The notes: a model not told the origin generated them from the sequence alone. A DNA stretch of 64,000 nt from Herminiimonas sp. KBW02 (GCF_003852535.1 NZ_QAJP01000011.1:1-64000), one strand, 5' to 3'; positions 49,182 to 59,235 are shown, counted from the stretch's first letter. Program-made: numbers and translations.

Positions 49182-50669
49182 TTAGAAGCGCGGCAAATCA
49201 GGAAACTTCAGCATGCCACGTTTGACGTGCATCTTGCCGTACTCAGCACAGCGCTGCAGCGTCGGGATAGCCTTGGTCGGATTCAGCAACGAGACTGGGT
49301 CGAAAGCGCGTTTGACTGCGAGGAATGCATCGATCTCGGCACGCGAGAACTGCACGCACATCTGGTTGATTTTTTCCAGGCCGACGCCGTGTTCACCAGT
49401 GATGGTGCCGCCGACTGCGACGCACATCTCGAGGATTTCTGCACCGAACAATTCGGCACGGTGAAATTCACCTTCCTGGTTGGCGTCAAACAAAATCAGC
49501 GGGTGCAAGTTACCGTCACCAGCGTGGAATACGTTGGCGCAACGCAGACCGTATTTGACTTCCATCTCGGCGATGCCGAGCAAGACATCCGCCAGGCTGC
49601 GCCGCGGAATGGTGCCGTCGATACAGTAGTAATCGGGAGAGATGCGACCAGCAGCCGGGAATGCATTCTTGCGACCAGACCAGAAACGCAGGCGCTCTGC
49701 TTCGTTTTGCGAAACGGCAATCGCGGTTGCGCCGGAGTGCTTGAGCACTTCCGTCATGCGTGCGATTTCTTCATCGACTTCTTCCGGTATGCCATCCGAT
49801 TCGCACAAGAGTATTGCTTCTGCGTCGATGTCATAACCTGCTTTAACGAAAGGCTCGACCATACGCGACGAAGTCTTGTCCATCATCTCCAGGCCAGCCG
49901 GGATAATGCCTGCCGCGATGACGCTGGCGACTGCATTACCGCCCTTCACGACGTCATCAAATGAAGCCAGGATCACGCGTGCCAGTTTAGGTTTAGGAAT
50001 CAGTTTGACGGTGACTTCAGTCACCATGCCGAGCATGCCTTCCGAACCGACGAAGACTGATAACAAATCCAGTCCCGGCGCATCGAGTGCAGCATTACCC
50101 AGTTCAACCACATCGCCTTCTATCGTGACGACGCGCACGCGCATCACGTTGTGTACGGTCAGGCCATATTTCAGACAGTGCACACCACCGGAATTTTCAG
50201 CAACGTTGCCACCTATGGTGCAGGCGATCTGCGACGAAGGATCAGGTGCGTAGTACAAACCCAACGGTGCTACCGCTTCGGAGATAGCCAGATTGCGTAC
50301 GCCGGGCTGTACCACTGCGGTACGCGCATACGCATCGACTTTAACGATTTTATTGAGACGTGCAGTAGAGAGAACGATGCCATCGGCAATCGGCAAGGCG
50401 CCACCGGACAAACCGGTACCGGCACCACGCGGCACGATGGGCACCTTCAGTGCATGGCACACCTTGAGGGCAGCGATGACTTGCGCCTCGGTGTCCGGCA
50501 GTACCACCACCATAGGCAACTGGGCATAAGCAGCCAGACCGTCGCACTCGTAAGGCCGCGTATCTTCTTCATTGAAGAGTACGCAACGTTCAGGGAGTAC
50601 GGCACGCAATGCGTCCACTACCGTGCGCTGATACGCCGCTGTAAATGGAGGTGCCGAAGTTGTATTCAT
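49182..50669 (-). CDS. glcD: Glycolate oxidase subunit GlcD
   Basis: GlcD is the large FAD subunit that oxidises glycolate, or D-lactate in some relatives, to glyoxylate. The 495-residue protein has the FAD-binding PRGAGTGLSGGALPIADG, GGNVAENSGGVHCLKYG and the C-terminal HAGDGNLHPLILFD plus TGEHGVGLEK. I chose the ATG at 50667-50669; an ATG one codon earlier is equally in frame, but AGGA spacing favours the later one. First gene of glcD-glcE-glcF. A LysR gene lies upstream on the same strand. Confidence 0.94.
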   Translation of the reverse strand: MNTTSAPPFTAAYQRTVVDALRAVLPERCVLFNEEDTRPYECDGLAAYAQLPMVVVLPDTEAQVIAALKVCHALKVPIVPRGAGTGLSGGALPIADGIVLSTARLNKIVKVDAYARTAVVQPGVRNLAISEAVAPLGLYYAPDPSSQIACTIGGNVAENSGGVHCLKYGLTVHNVMRVRVVTIEGDVVELGNAALDAPGLDLLSVFVGSEGMLGMVTEVTVKLIPKPKLARVILASFDDVVKGGNAVASVIAAGIIPAGLEMMDKTSSRMVEPFVKAGYDIDAEAILLCESDGIPEEVDEEIARMTEVLKHSGATAIAVSQNEAERLRFWSGRKNAFPAAGRISPDYYCIDGTIPRRSLADVLLGIAEMEVKYGLRCANVFHAGDGNLHPLILFDANQEGEFHRAELFGAEILEMCVAVGGTITGEHGVGLEKINQMCVQFSRAEIDAFLAVKRAFDPVSLLNPTKAIPTLQRCAEYGKMHVKRGMLKFPDLPRF

Positions 50670-50901
50670 CATCAATCCTGATTGCAATTTTCGCGTCTGT
50701 TAACAAAATGAGAGACGCACAAGGTCTGATCAGAGTGTAACGAAACCACGGCCCGGCTGGACTGAAAGCTTTAGCCGCCGGGGTGAAAATTATTCAAGTG
50801 ATGAGAAAAATGCAGGTGTACACACAATACTGCAGCACGGCGCTGTGCACCATACTGCGGCGCAGCATTGCGTTTGCTTTTCGTTTGTTGCGAGGAGCTG
50901 G

Positions 50902-51798
50902 CTAGGCCATCCTTTGCATATTGAAGCGCTCCATCATCCAGTTCATGAACAATACAACTTCCGGGCGCTCGCGCACACTTTGTTCATAGACCATGTAGTA
51001 AGCATGTTGCGGTGTCGTCAATTGGATATCGAACAAGGGGACGACTTCGCCTTTGTCGATCATTTCTTCGGCAAAATGCTTGCGTGTCAGGGCCACGCCG
51101 TAACCGTGACGCACCGCTTCCAGCAGCAGGCCCAGATCGTCGATACGCAGACCGGTCGCCGGTTCCGGCCAGTCCAGACCCGCCACGTCAAACCAGGCCT
51201 GCCACGGTTCCAGCGCGGAACGCAACAGTTGTGCTTTTTGCAGATCAGCGGGGGTTTTCAGGCCGCCGATTTTTTCCAGGTAAGCCGGGCTGACAACCGG
51301 GAATACCGGCTCTTCAAACAGCTTCTCGGTGGTCGTGTCCGGATACTTGCCGGCACCAAAACGTATCTCCAGATCGGTCTCCGACAGTGCCATGTCGTAC
51401 AGCGGTACCGAGAGGAACACTTCGATCGTGATATCGGGATACAAAGCCGTGAAATCGGCCAGATGCGGCAAGAAGAGATAACGCGCGAAAGTCGGCGGCA
51501 CCGTGATCTTGACGCGTGGCTGGGCCAGCGGATGACGATGCGGCAACGGAAAATCTGCCAGTGAGCGCAAGGCATCGCGCACCACATCCAGATAGCGGCG
51601 GCCAAACTCGGTCAGGCTGACGCTGCGTCCGTCGCGCAGGAACAGGCGTTCGCCGACGAACTCTTCCAGCAGGCGGATACGATGGGAAAACGCCGATGGC
51701 GTGATACACAGCTCTTCTGCTGCAATCGCAAATGAGCCGTGGCGCGCAGCGGCTTCAAAAGCGGACAGTGCGTGCACAGGAGGAAGTCTTATTGCCAT
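50902..51798 (-). CDS. LysR-family regulator, GcvA-like
   Basis: A 298-residue LysR-type protein. The N-terminal LPPVHALSAFEAAARHGSFA and LCITPSAFSHRIRLLEE are typical of the GcvA/TrpI branch. I chose the ATG at 51796-51798; an upstream in-frame ATG (51846) would add 16 residues not usual in this branch. It lies 232 bp upstream of glcD on the same strand, so control of the glycolate genes is possible but not certain. Two other LysR proteins (near gcl, and OxyR) are in the window. Confidence 0.86.
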   Translation of the reverse strand: MAIRLPPVHALSAFEAAARHGSFAIAAEELCITPSAFSHRIRLLEEFVGERLFLRDGRSVSLTEFGRRYLDVVRDALRSLADFPLPHRHPLAQPRVKITVPPTFARYLFLPHLADFTALYPDITIEVFLSVPLYDMALSETDLEIRFGAGKYPDTTTEKLFEEPVFPVVSPAYLEKIGGLKTPADLQKAQLLRSALEPWQAWFDVAGLDWPEPATGLRIDDLGLLLEAVRHGYGVALTRKHFAEEMIDKGEVVPLFDIQLTTPQHAYYMVYEQSVRERPEVVLFMNWMMERFNMQRMA

Positions 51799-52023
51799 TG
51801 CGTCAATCAATCTTCGGTTATCAAGGCATGATTTTACCGTTTTCACCGCTTTCTTATCGGATTAGTGCTTGTTTTAAAGCATAGCCAACATAGAAAAAGT
51901 GTCACATTGATAATATTTAAACTTTTTTGCACTGCAAAATAAACAAATCCGCGTTGCCTGACCGGATTCAGCTCGCCGCTTTTACCGTATCCTCACAACT
52001 CTCCTCCACTTACGACAAATTTC

Positions 52024-52587
52024 ATGGGCAACCGACTTTCAAAAATCGCAACACGCACCGGCGACAAGGGCACGACCGGCCTCGGCGACGGCAGCCGCGT
52101 CGATAAGGATGCGCTGCGCGTGCACGCCATGGGCGACGTGGACGAACTGAATTCACACATAGGCTTACTGTTGTGCGAAGACTTGCCTGCGGCCTTACGC
52201 GAAGAATTGATTTCGATACAGCACGACTTGTTCGATCTCGGCGGCGAGCTGTGCATACCCGGCTATACCTTGGTCCATGATGAACAAGTCGCACGGCTCG
52301 ATGCCTTGCTGGCGAAGTACAACAACACCCTGCCTGCGTTGAAAGAGTTCATCCTGCCGGCAGGTTCACGCGCCGCTGCGCAAGCACACATTTGCCGCAC
52401 GGTCTGCCGTCGTGCCGAACGCACCATTGTCAGCCTGGGCAAAGCGGAAAAGCTGAATGACAATCCGCGGCAGTATATGAATCGCTTGTCGGATTTGATG
52501 TTTGTGCTGTCGCGTGTATTGAATCGCTATGCGGGTGGCACAGATGTGTTGTGGGAGAAGGATAGGGTACGGGATATAGGTGCGTAA
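52024..52587 (+). CDS. Cob(I)alamin adenosyltransferase, PduO type
   Basis: A 187-residue trimeric-type ATP:cob(I)alamin adenosyltransferase that makes coenzyme B12. The N-terminal ATP loop TRTGDKGTTGLGDGSR, the GDVDELNSHIGLL helix and the C-terminal CRRAERTIVSL plus NRLSDLMFVLSRVLNR match the PduO/MmaB family. It appears to be a single gene; a bidirectional terminator lies downstream. No B12-dependent enzyme is in the window. Confidence 0.93.
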   Translation: MGNRLSKIATRTGDKGTTGLGDGSRVDKDALRVHAMGDVDELNSHIGLLLCEDLPAALREELISIQHDLFDLGGELCIPGYTLVHDEQVARLDALLAKYNNTLPALKEFILPAGSRAAAQAHICRTVCRRAERTIVSLGKAEKLNDNPRQYMNRLSDLMFVLSRVLNRYAGGTDVLWEKDRVRDIGA

Positions 52588-52700
52588 CATTTAGCTGCTG
52601 TCAGTTTTTTATCGAAACCAGTATGCGAGACACGGGGCAGTAAAACGCTTCTCCATAAAAAACAGCATCAGCTCCTTTGAAACAAAAGCATGCACTCCAT

Positions 52701-52732
52701 AAAAAAAGCCTGCTCAAGCAGCAGGCTTTTTT
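52701..52732. terminator. Bidirectional terminator, adenosyltransferase / folE2
   Basis: AAAAAAAGCCTGCT-caagc-AGCAGGCTTTTTT stands between the two convergent genes and has a 7-bp stem with A and T runs. Confidence 0.92.
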
Positions 52733-52747
52733 ATGCAGCAAATCAAA

Positions 52748-53548
52748 CTATCTCTTATCCATCTCGATCAGCGCATAAGCCGAATGATTATGGATAGATT
52801 CAAAGTTCTCCGCTTCCAGCGTATATGCAAGCACGCGTTGTTCCTGGTTCAGCATCACAGCCACGTCGCGCACCAGATCTTCAACAAACTTAGGATTGTC
52901 ATACGCACGTTCCGTCACATACTTCTCATCCGGACGCTTCAGCAAACCATACAGTTCGCATGAAGCCTGTGCCTCGATATTCGCGATCAATTCTTCGACC
53001 ACCAGATCATCACCGAGCAAAGCCTGCACCGTGATGTGCGAGCGCTGGTTGTGCGCACCATAGGCGGAGATTTTCTTCGAGCATGGACACAGGCTGGTGA
53101 CGGGCACCAATACTTTCAGGGTGATTTCCAGCTTGTCGTTTTTGAGCTCACCGATGAAACCGACTTCATAATCCATCAGGCTCTGCACACCGGATACCGG
53201 CGCAGTTTTGTTGATGAAGTAAGGGAAAGACACTTCAATACGTCCTGCATCTGCGTCCAGCAGAGCCAGCATCTTGCGCATGATTTCGCCAAACACTTGC
53301 ACGTCCAGCGCTTGCGTGTTCTCTTCCAGCAGCGCGATGAAACGCGACATGTGCGTGCCCTTTTGCGCTTCAGCCAGATGCACATACATATTCCATGTGC
53401 CGACCGAAGGCTGTACGCCAGACAAGGTCTTTACCGTCAACGGATAACGCACACCTTTCACACCGACACGCTGGATCGCAATGCTGCGGGTGTCGGGTGT
53501 GCTTTGTACGTCGGGGATGGCGCTCAGGCCGGGATCGCGTGTATTCAT
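52748..53548 (-). CDS. folE2: GTP cyclohydrolase FolE2 (type IB)
   Basis: FolE2 converts GTP to dihydroneopterin triphosphate for folate and, in some bacteria, queuosine. It is unrelated in sequence to FolE1 and does not strictly need zinc. The 266 residues contain [25 protein letters not shown] and [23 protein letters not shown], where Cys154 and the downstream His are expected metal ligands. It follows dxs by 52 nt, so it may be the last gene of xseB-ispA-dxs-folE2. queA and tgt in this window use preQ1, which also starts from GTP cyclohydrolase. Confidence 0.94.
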   Translation of the reverse strand: MNTRDPGLSAIPDVQSTPDTRSIAIQRVGVKGVRYPLTVKTLSGVQPSVGTWNMYVHLAEAQKGTHMSRFIALLEENTQALDVQVFGEIMRKMLALLDADAGRIEVSFPYFINKTAPVSGVQSLMDYEVGFIGELKNDKLEITLKVLVPVTSLCPCSKKISAYGAHNQRSHITVQALLGDDLVVEELIANIEAQASCELYGLLKRPDEKYVTERAYDNPKFVEDLVRDVAVMLNQEQRVLAYTLEAENFESIHNHSAYALIEMDKR

Positions 53549-53565
53549 GGCAAACCTTTAAATAG

Positions 53566-53586
53566 GCGGCGCCATTGCAGCGCCGC
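53566..53586. other. Hairpin in the dxs-folE2 gap
   Basis: GCGGCGC (53566-53572) pairs with GCGCCGC (53580-53586) around CATTGCA. No U-tract follows on the minus strand, so complete termination is unlikely. It may lower folE2 read-through from dxs. Confidence 0.5.
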
Positions 53587-53600
53587 ACAGAAACGATCGC

Positions 53601-55466
53601 TTACTGATTGACGACCAGGCGTGGCTGGTCTTTACCGAAGCGTTTGCGGATAGATGCAGCAATGCCTTTAGCGTCCAGACCGCACAAGGCGAGCAAGGTG
53701 GCAGCATCACCGTGGTCGATGAATTCATCCGGCAAGCCCAGATTCAGCAGTGGCTTGACGATACCTGCTGCCGCCATCGCCTCCGCGACTGCAGCACCAG
53801 CACCACCCATGATGGAACCTTCTTCTACCGTAACGATGGCATCATGCGTCGCGGCCAGGCGCTTCAGCAATTCCACATCCAGTGGTTTGACGAAGCGCAT
53901 GTTTGCAACCGTTGCATCCAGCTCTTCACCGGCCTGCACACTCGGCGCCACCATGGTGCCGAACGCGAGGATGGCGATGCCCTTGCCTTCACGTTTGATC
54001 TCACCCGTGCCCAGCGGTATCGTCGCCAGGTCAGTACCAACCGTCGCACCGATGCCGCCACCGCGTGGATAGCGCACGGCCGCAGGACCCTGATACTGGA
54101 AGCCGGTCGAGAGCATTTGACGGCATTCGTTTTCATCCGATGCAGCCATGATGACCATATTCGGGATGCAGCGCAGAAAGGCGATGTCGTAGTTACCGGC
54201 ATGCGTTGCACCGTCAGCACCGACCAGGCCGGAGCGATCCAGCGCGAAAGTCACATCCAGGTTTTGCAGAGCGACGTCGTGTATCAGTTGATCGTAACCG
54301 CGTTGCAGGAAAGTCGAATAGATGGCGACGACTGGTTTTAAACCTTCGCACGCCATACCGCCCGCAAACGTCACCGCGTGCTGTTCAGCGATGCCGACAT
54401 CGTAGTAACGATCCGGGAAGCGACGCTCGAATTCCACCATGCCGGAACCTTCGCGCATCGCAGGCGTAATACCGACCAGACGTTTGTCTGCCGCCGCCAT
54501 GTCGCACAGCCAGTCACCGAATACACTGGTGTAAGTCACTTTCTTGGCCGCGCTTGGTTTGATGCCTTCAGCCGGATCGAATTTACCCGGGCCGTGATAC
54601 AGCACAGGATCCGCTTCCGCCAGTTTGTAGCCCTGACCTTTACGCGTAACCACGTGCAGGAATTGCGGACCTTTCAAATGCTTCAGGTTTTGCAATGTCG
54701 GGATCAGCGAGTCGAGGTCATGACCATCGATAGGACCGATGTAGTTGAAACCGAATTCTTCAAACATCGTCGCCGGAACGATCATGCCTTTCGCATGCTC
54801 TTCAAAACGTTTGGCCAGCTCGCGCATAGGCGCAGGCAGTACCGTCTTACCGACATTTTTTGCGGCAGCATAAAACTGTCCGGACATCAGGCGCGCCAGG
54901 TAGCGATTCAATGCACCTACTGGCGGCGAGATCGACATATCGTTATCGTTCAGCACGACCAGCAAGTTGATGTCGTCATGAATACCGGCATTGTTCATCG
55001 CTTCGAATGCCATACCGGCAGTCATCGCACCGTCACCAATCACAGCGATGGCGTGACGGCCTTCACCTTTGGTTTTGGCAGCCAGTGCCATGCCCAATGC
55101 AGCAGAGATGGAAGTCGATGAATGCGCAGTACCGAACGTATCGTACGGGCTTTCAGCGCGCTGCGGAAAACCGGAGATGCCGTCAATCTGACGCAGGCTA
55201 TGCATCTGGTCGCGACGACCGGTCAGTATTTTGTGCGGATACGTCTGATGACCGACGTCCCAGACGATACGATCTTCCGGCGTATTGAAAACATTATGCA
55301 GCGCGATCGTCAGTTCTACCGTACCGAGATTCGACGACAGATGACCACCGGTAGCCGACACGGATTCCAGCACGAATGCGCGCAACTCATCGGCCAGCTG
55401 CTTGAGCTGGGTACGTGTCAGGTGCCGTATGTCGGCCGGGTCATTAATGGTATTAAGCAAATTCAT
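53601..55466 (-). CDS. dxs: 1-deoxy-D-xylulose-5-phosphate synthase
   Basis: Dxs makes deoxyxylulose 5-phosphate, the first intermediate of the MEP isoprenoid route and also a precursor of thiamine thiazole and PLP. The 621-residue protein has the N-terminal [18 protein letters not shown], the TPP fold [18 protein letters not shown], and the transketolase pyrimidine domain with [13 protein letters not shown] and [16 protein letters not shown]. It begins one base before the end of ispA and precedes folE2. It shares the TPP cofactor with Gcl. Confidence 0.97.
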   Translation of the reverse strand: MNLLNTINDPADIRHLTRTQLKQLADELRAFVLESVSATGGHLSSNLGTVELTIALHNVFNTPEDRIVWDVGHQTYPHKILTGRRDQMHSLRQIDGISGFPQRAESPYDTFGTAHSSTSISAALGMALAAKTKGEGRHAIAVIGDGAMTAGMAFEAMNNAGIHDDINLLVVLNDNDMSISPPVGALNRYLARLMSGQFYAAAKNVGKTVLPAPMRELAKRFEEHAKGMIVPATMFEEFGFNYIGPIDGHDLDSLIPTLQNLKHLKGPQFLHVVTRKGQGYKLAEADPVLYHGPGKFDPAEGIKPSAAKKVTYTSVFGDWLCDMAAADKRLVGITPAMREGSGMVEFERRFPDRYYDVGIAEQHAVTFAGGMACEGLKPVVAIYSTFLQRGYDQLIHDVALQNLDVTFALDRSGLVGADGATHAGNYDIAFLRCIPNMVIMAASDENECRQMLSTGFQYQGPAAVRYPRGGGIGATVGTDLATIPLGTGEIKREGKGIAILAFGTMVAPSVQAGEELDATVANMRFVKPLDVELLKRLAATHDAIVTVEEGSIMGGAGAAVAEAMAAAGIVKPLLNLGLPDEFIDHGDAATLLALCGLDAKGIAASIRKRFGKDQPRLVVNQ

Positions 55467-55467
55467 A

Positions 55468-56361
55468 CTAAGCCTTCCGCTGCACGATCAGATCTGCGAG
55501 TTCTCGCAAGCGTCGTGCTTTTTCTCCAAACTGCTCCAGCGCACGATGGGCATCGTTGCGCAATTTTTCTGCCAGGACCTGCGATTGCGCCAGACCCAGT
55601 ATTGATACATAGGTCGGCTTGTTGTCTGCCGCATCCTTGCCTGCGGTTTTACCCAGCGTAGCGGAATCTGCCGTCGCATCCAGCACGTCATCGACGACCT
55701 GGAATGCGAGACCGATGGCGGCCGCATAGCTATCCAGCGCCTGTGTTTCTTCTGCGCTCAAAGCCTTGCCGGCGAGTGCGCCCAGCAAAACCGAAACACG
55801 CAACAGCGCACCGGTTTTCAAACGATGCATCTGTTCCAGTTCCTGCAAGGACAGGCTCAGACCCACGCTGGCCAGGTCAATCGCCTGTCCACCGCACATG
55901 CCGAGCGAACCGGATGCTTTTGCCAGCAGGCGTACCATCGCCAGTTGTCGTACCGGATCGAGGCTACCATCGGCCAATACTTCAAAAGCCTGTGACTGCA
56001 GTGCATCACCGACCAGCAACGCGCATGCTTCGTCATACTTCACATGCACGGTCGGCTTGCCACGACGCAAGGCATCATCATCCATGCATGGCATGTCGTC
56101 ATGCACCAGCGAATACGCGTGGATCATTTCAACTGCGGCGGCGGCACGCGCCAGTTCTGCAGCATCCGCATCGAACAACGCGCCAGCGGCATACACCAGC
56201 AACGGGCGTACACGCTTGCCACCATCCAGCACGGCGTAATGCATGGCTTCGTGCAGACGTGCAGGCGTGACAGTCGCCGGCGGCAAATGCTGCAACAGTG
56301 CTACTTCCATTTCGGCCTGTGTGGATTTCATCCAGACATCAAACGATTGCATAGTCGTCAT
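55468..56361 (-). CDS. ispA: Farnesyl diphosphate synthase IspA
   Basis: IspA condenses isopentenyl diphosphate with dimethylallyl and geranyl diphosphate to farnesyl diphosphate. The 297-residue helical protein has the first Asp-rich motif DDMPCMDDD (88-96) and the second in [11 protein letters not shown], plus [14 protein letters not shown]. It overlaps the end of xseB by four bases and lies one base before dxs, the classical xseB-ispA-dxs operon. Confidence 0.97.
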   Translation of the reverse strand: MTTMQSFDVWMKSTQAEMEVALLQHLPPATVTPARLHEAMHYAVLDGGKRVRPLLVYAAGALFDADAAELARAAAAVEMIHAYSLVHDDMPCMDDDALRRGKPTVHVKYDEACALLVGDALQSQAFEVLADGSLDPVRQLAMVRLLAKASGSLGMCGGQAIDLASVGLSLSLQELEQMHRLKTGALLRVSVLLGALAGKALSAEETQALDSYAAAIGLAFQVVDDVLDATADSATLGKTAGKDAADNKPTYVSILGLAQSQVLAEKLRNDAHRALEQFGEKARRLRELADLIVQRKA

Positions 56362-56612
56362 TCATCCGCCTCGATCGCACGATCTGCGTTGAACGGTTTG
56401 AGCATATCGCCTTCCAGTACCTTGACCTGACTATCGACTTTTTCGAGTTGCGCGGCACAATACTTGACCAGCTCGGAGCCGCGCTTATAGGCCGCAACCG
56501 ATGCTTCCAGCGGCAACTCGCCCGCTTCCATGCGTGCGACCAGTTCTTCGAGTTCTGCCATCGCTTCTTCGAACGACGAAGGCAAAGCGGCAGAGGTAGA
56601 TTTTTTTGACAT
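56358..56612 (-). CDS. xseB: Exodeoxyribonuclease VII small subunit
   Basis: XseB is an 84-residue helical protein that binds the XseA large subunit of exonuclease VII, a single-strand DNA exonuclease. The core LPSSFEEAMAELEELVARME and LPLEASVAAYKRGSELVKYC are typical. First gene of xseB-ispA-dxs; upstream is a 443-bp gene-free region shared with the divergent Rieske gene. Confidence 0.95.
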   Translation of the reverse strand: MSKKSTSAALPSSFEEAMAELEELVARMEAGELPLEASVAAYKRGSELVKYCAAQLEKVDSQVKVLEGDMLKPFNADRAIEADE

Positions 56613-56939
56613 AAGAGCAGGAAAAAGGTTTAGCCCGTTATTTTAGAGCAAACCACTCTGTACGGTGGATAAACGCAGCATATCCGTCGGTTTCCCATAC
56701 GGAAAATCTGCTTTTTTGGGCAGAAAACGGGCATATAGGGCTTAGACCAGCGGTTTTCGCCATCCGCAACCACGAATGACAAAGAAATATTCCCTTTTGC
56801 CAACAATTGGAATCATGGCATGACACTTGGCTCTGCCCGCTCGTCGGCACATAAAAGTCTGGGGTATAATCCTCGGTTCTGTCCAAAATTGCCTGTTTAT
56901 CTCGTTTGATTTAGGTTTTTGCGGATTCTTTCCTCTTAG

Positions 56940-57052
56940 GGTGCAGCAGGTAATGCGATGAGCATGCTCATCGTCTGCGTAACAGCGTCCGCCTGCAAGC
57001 GGATGCTCCCTCCCTACAGGGATTACAGGGGGTGCAAATTAATTTGGGGGTG
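56940..57052 (+). repeat. Two-palindrome element in the leader of the Rieske gene (copy B)
   Basis: CGATGAGCATGCTCATCG (56956-56973) is a perfect 18-bp palindrome. GCGTCCGC-ctgcaa-GCGGATGC (56985-57006) is an 8-bp stem with one G-T pair. The two centres are 31 bp apart, exactly as in the element at 45026-45083, and the AGCATGCT and TGCAAGC cores are shared while stem bases differ. A G-rich tract (57027-57054) leads into the start codon. The rest of the 443-bp xseB-Rieske gap (56613-56939) holds no gene I can support. Confidence 0.72.
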
Positions 57053-57055
57053 GGG

Positions 57056-58156
57056 ATGTCCGATCTGGCTAATCTCGCCAAACTCGCGCGTTCTAACGCG
57101 CAGCTTCCGGTCAACGTCTATTTCGACGAAGCACTGTTGAAGCAGGAAATCCAGCAGTTGTTCCGTGCAGGCCCGCGTTACGCAGGGCATGAACTGATGG
57201 TGCCGAATGTCGGTGACTTTGCCACGCTCGCGTGGGAAAACGAAGGCCGCATGCTGGTCCGCAGTCAGCAGGGAATAGAGTTGCTTTCTAACGTCTGCCG
57301 TCATCGCCAGGCGAAAATGTTCAATGGTCGCGGCCATGCGAAAAACATCGTCTGTCCGCTGCATCGCTGGACCTATGACCTCAAGGGTGAATTGATAGGC
57401 GCGCCGCATTTCGGCGAAACGCCCTGCCTGAACCTGTCCAACACGCAGTTGCAAAGCTGGAACGGTTTGCTGTTTGAACAAAACGGCGTCAACGTCGCCA
57501 AAATCCTGAGCAAGCTCGGCGTTACCAAGGATCTGGATTTCAGCGGCTATATGCTGGATCACGTCGAAGTACACGAGTGCGATTACAACTGGAAGACTTT
57601 CATTGAAGTCTATCTGGAGGATTACCACGTCGAACCCTTCCACCCTGGCCTCGGCAGCTTTGTCAGCTGCGATGACCTGAAATGGGAATTCGGTGACGAG
57701 TACAGCGTGCAAACCGTGGGCGTGCATCATGCGCTGGCCAAATCCGGCTCGGAAAAGTATCAAAAATGGCAGGAACAAATCCTGCAATTCCGCAATGGTG
57801 AAGCACCACCTTATGGCGCGATCTGGCTGACCCTGTATCCGAACATCATGGTCGAGTGGTACCCGCATGTATTGGTGGTATCCACGGTCTGGCCGAACGG
57901 TCCGCAGAAAACGCGTAACGTGGTCGAGTTCTACTATCCGGAAGAAATCGTTTTGTTTGAACGCGAGTTCGTCGCAGCGGAACGTGCGGCTTATATGGAA
58001 ACCTGTGTAGAGGACGATGAAATCGCCCTGCGCATGGATGCCGGCCGCAAGATCCTGCTCGATCGCGGCGAAAATGAAGTCGGCCCTTACCAGTCACCGA
58101 TGGAAGATGGCATGCAGCACTTCCATGAATGGTATCGCCGCCAGCTGGACGTTTAA
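57056..58156 (+). CDS. Rieske non-heme iron oxygenase, alpha-subunit type
   Basis: A 366-residue ring-hydroxylating-type oxygenase. The Rieske 2Fe-2S motif is complete: Cys81, His83 (CRH), Cys100, His103 (CPLH). The mononuclear iron site is visible in LEDYHVEPFHPG, giving His191 and His196 next to Asp189. Length and layout resemble the CntA/GbcA branch acting on small amines rather than large aromatic dioxygenases. No reductase, ferredoxin or beta subunit is nearby. Start at 57056 follows a G-rich tract (GGGGGTGGGG). Substrate unknown. Confidence 0.85.
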   Translation: MSDLANLAKLARSNAQLPVNVYFDEALLKQEIQQLFRAGPRYAGHELMVPNVGDFATLAWENEGRMLVRSQQGIELLSNVCRHRQAKMFNGRGHAKNIVCPLHRWTYDLKGELIGAPHFGETPCLNLSNTQLQSWNGLLFEQNGVNVAKILSKLGVTKDLDFSGYMLDHVEVHECDYNWKTFIEVYLEDYHVEPFHPGLGSFVSCDDLKWEFGDEYSVQTVGVHHALAKSGSEKYQKWQEQILQFRNGEAPPYGAIWLTLYPNIMVEWYPHVLVVSTVWPNGPQKTRNVVEFYYPEEIVLFEREFVAAERAAYMETCVEDDEIALRMDAGRKILLDRGENEVGPYQSPMEDGMQHFHEWYRRQLDV

Positions 58157-58168
58157 TAAGTATCACCA

Positions 58169-58206
58169 GCCGGGACTACGCAACCATGGTCCCGGCATGC
58201 AGTTTT
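58169..58206 (+). terminator. Terminator after the Rieske oxygenase
   Basis: GCCGGGAC (58169-58176) pairs with GTCCCGGC (58189-58196), 12-base loop, and is followed by a short T-rich tail (AGTTTTAG). Confidence 0.7.
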
Positions 58207-58278
58207 AGTCATTCCGTTTAATTGCGCAGTTTAGTCGTATCCTGCAGCATCAACCCGCAGTAACTCTCTTCACCTCTC

Positions 58279-59208
58279 ATGCAATCACTCTGGATGCTTG
58301 TCGCAACGCTGATGTTTTCCATCATGGGCGTGTGCGTCAAGCTCGCCTCCGAAACCTACTCGGTCGCGGAAATCATCATGTATCGCGGCTTCATAGGCGT
58401 GATCTTTATTTATATCCTGATCCTGCAGCAAGGCGGCAGCCTGCGCACCCATCTGATCTGGCAACACTTGTGGCGTTGCGTAGTCGGCGTGACGGCACTC
58501 TGGCTCTGGTTTTGCGCAATCGGTCTGCTGCCATTGGCAACCGCGATGACGCTCAATTACATGGCGCCGATCTGGATCTCGGGCATTCTGTTTGTGGCCG
58601 CGTGGCGCGCTGGCAAACGACGCTTTGAATGGGGCCTGGTACTGGCGATTACGGCCAGCTTCGTCGGCGTCACCTTGCTGCTGCGTCCATCGATACACGC
58701 AGATCAATGGCTGGGCGGCTTCCTCGGCGTCTGTTCCGGTGCACTGTCGGCACTCGCCTATCTGCAGGTACGCCATCTTGGTCAGTTGGGTGAACCGGAA
58801 TCACGTGTTGTATTTTATTTCTCCGCCACCGGCTTCATCGCAGGTCTGGGCGGCTGCCTGTTCGGCCCGGGCTTGCACGGCGAATCGATTAGCCTGTTAC
58901 GCTCACACTCGACGTATGGGATTTTTCTGTTATTGAGCATAGGTGTGTTCGCCGCGATTGCACAGATGGCGATGACGCGTGCTTACCGGCTCGGCAACAC
59001 ATTGGTGACCGCCAACCTGCAATACACCGGCATCGTGTTTTCCAGCATCTGGGGTGTATTGATCTGGAGTGATATCCTCGGCTTTTTCAGCTGGCTCGGG
59101 ATCGCGATCATATTGGTCAGCGGCATCGTCGCCACGTTCTACAATATTCGTAATTCAGCAACCGTAAAAGCCGTGACGCCAGCCGATCCGATTTCGACTG
59201 AACTCTAA
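58279..59208 (+). CDS. EamA/DMT family transporter
   Basis: A 309-residue inner-membrane protein with ten hydrophobic segments in two EamA repeats. The first repeat opens with MLVATLMFSIMGVCVKLAS and contains LPLATAMTLNYMAPIW; the second holds QMAMTRAYRLGNTLVTANL, then FSSIWGVLIWSD. Family members export amino acids, nucleosides or other metabolites. It is followed by a sulfurtransferase gene 27 nt downstream. Substrate unknown. Confidence 0.9.
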   Translation: MQSLWMLVATLMFSIMGVCVKLASETYSVAEIIMYRGFIGVIFIYILILQQGGSLRTHLIWQHLWRCVVGVTALWLWFCAIGLLPLATAMTLNYMAPIWISGILFVAAWRAGKRRFEWGLVLAITASFVGVTLLLRPSIHADQWLGGFLGVCSGALSALAYLQVRHLGQLGEPESRVVFYFSATGFIAGLGGCLFGPGLHGESISLLRSHSTYGIFLLLSIGVFAAIAQMAMTRAYRLGNTLVTANLQYTGIVFSSIWGVLIWSDILGFFSWLGIAIILVSGIVATFYNIRNSATVKAVTPADPISTEL

Positions 59209-59235
59209 ACCAGCACAGCAGCGACAGGAAAAGAC

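Noticed and set aside
56638-56886. An 82-codon frame between xseB and the Rieske gene
   Set aside because: No ribosome-binding site and an unlikely composition; it overlaps the expected promoter region of xseB.
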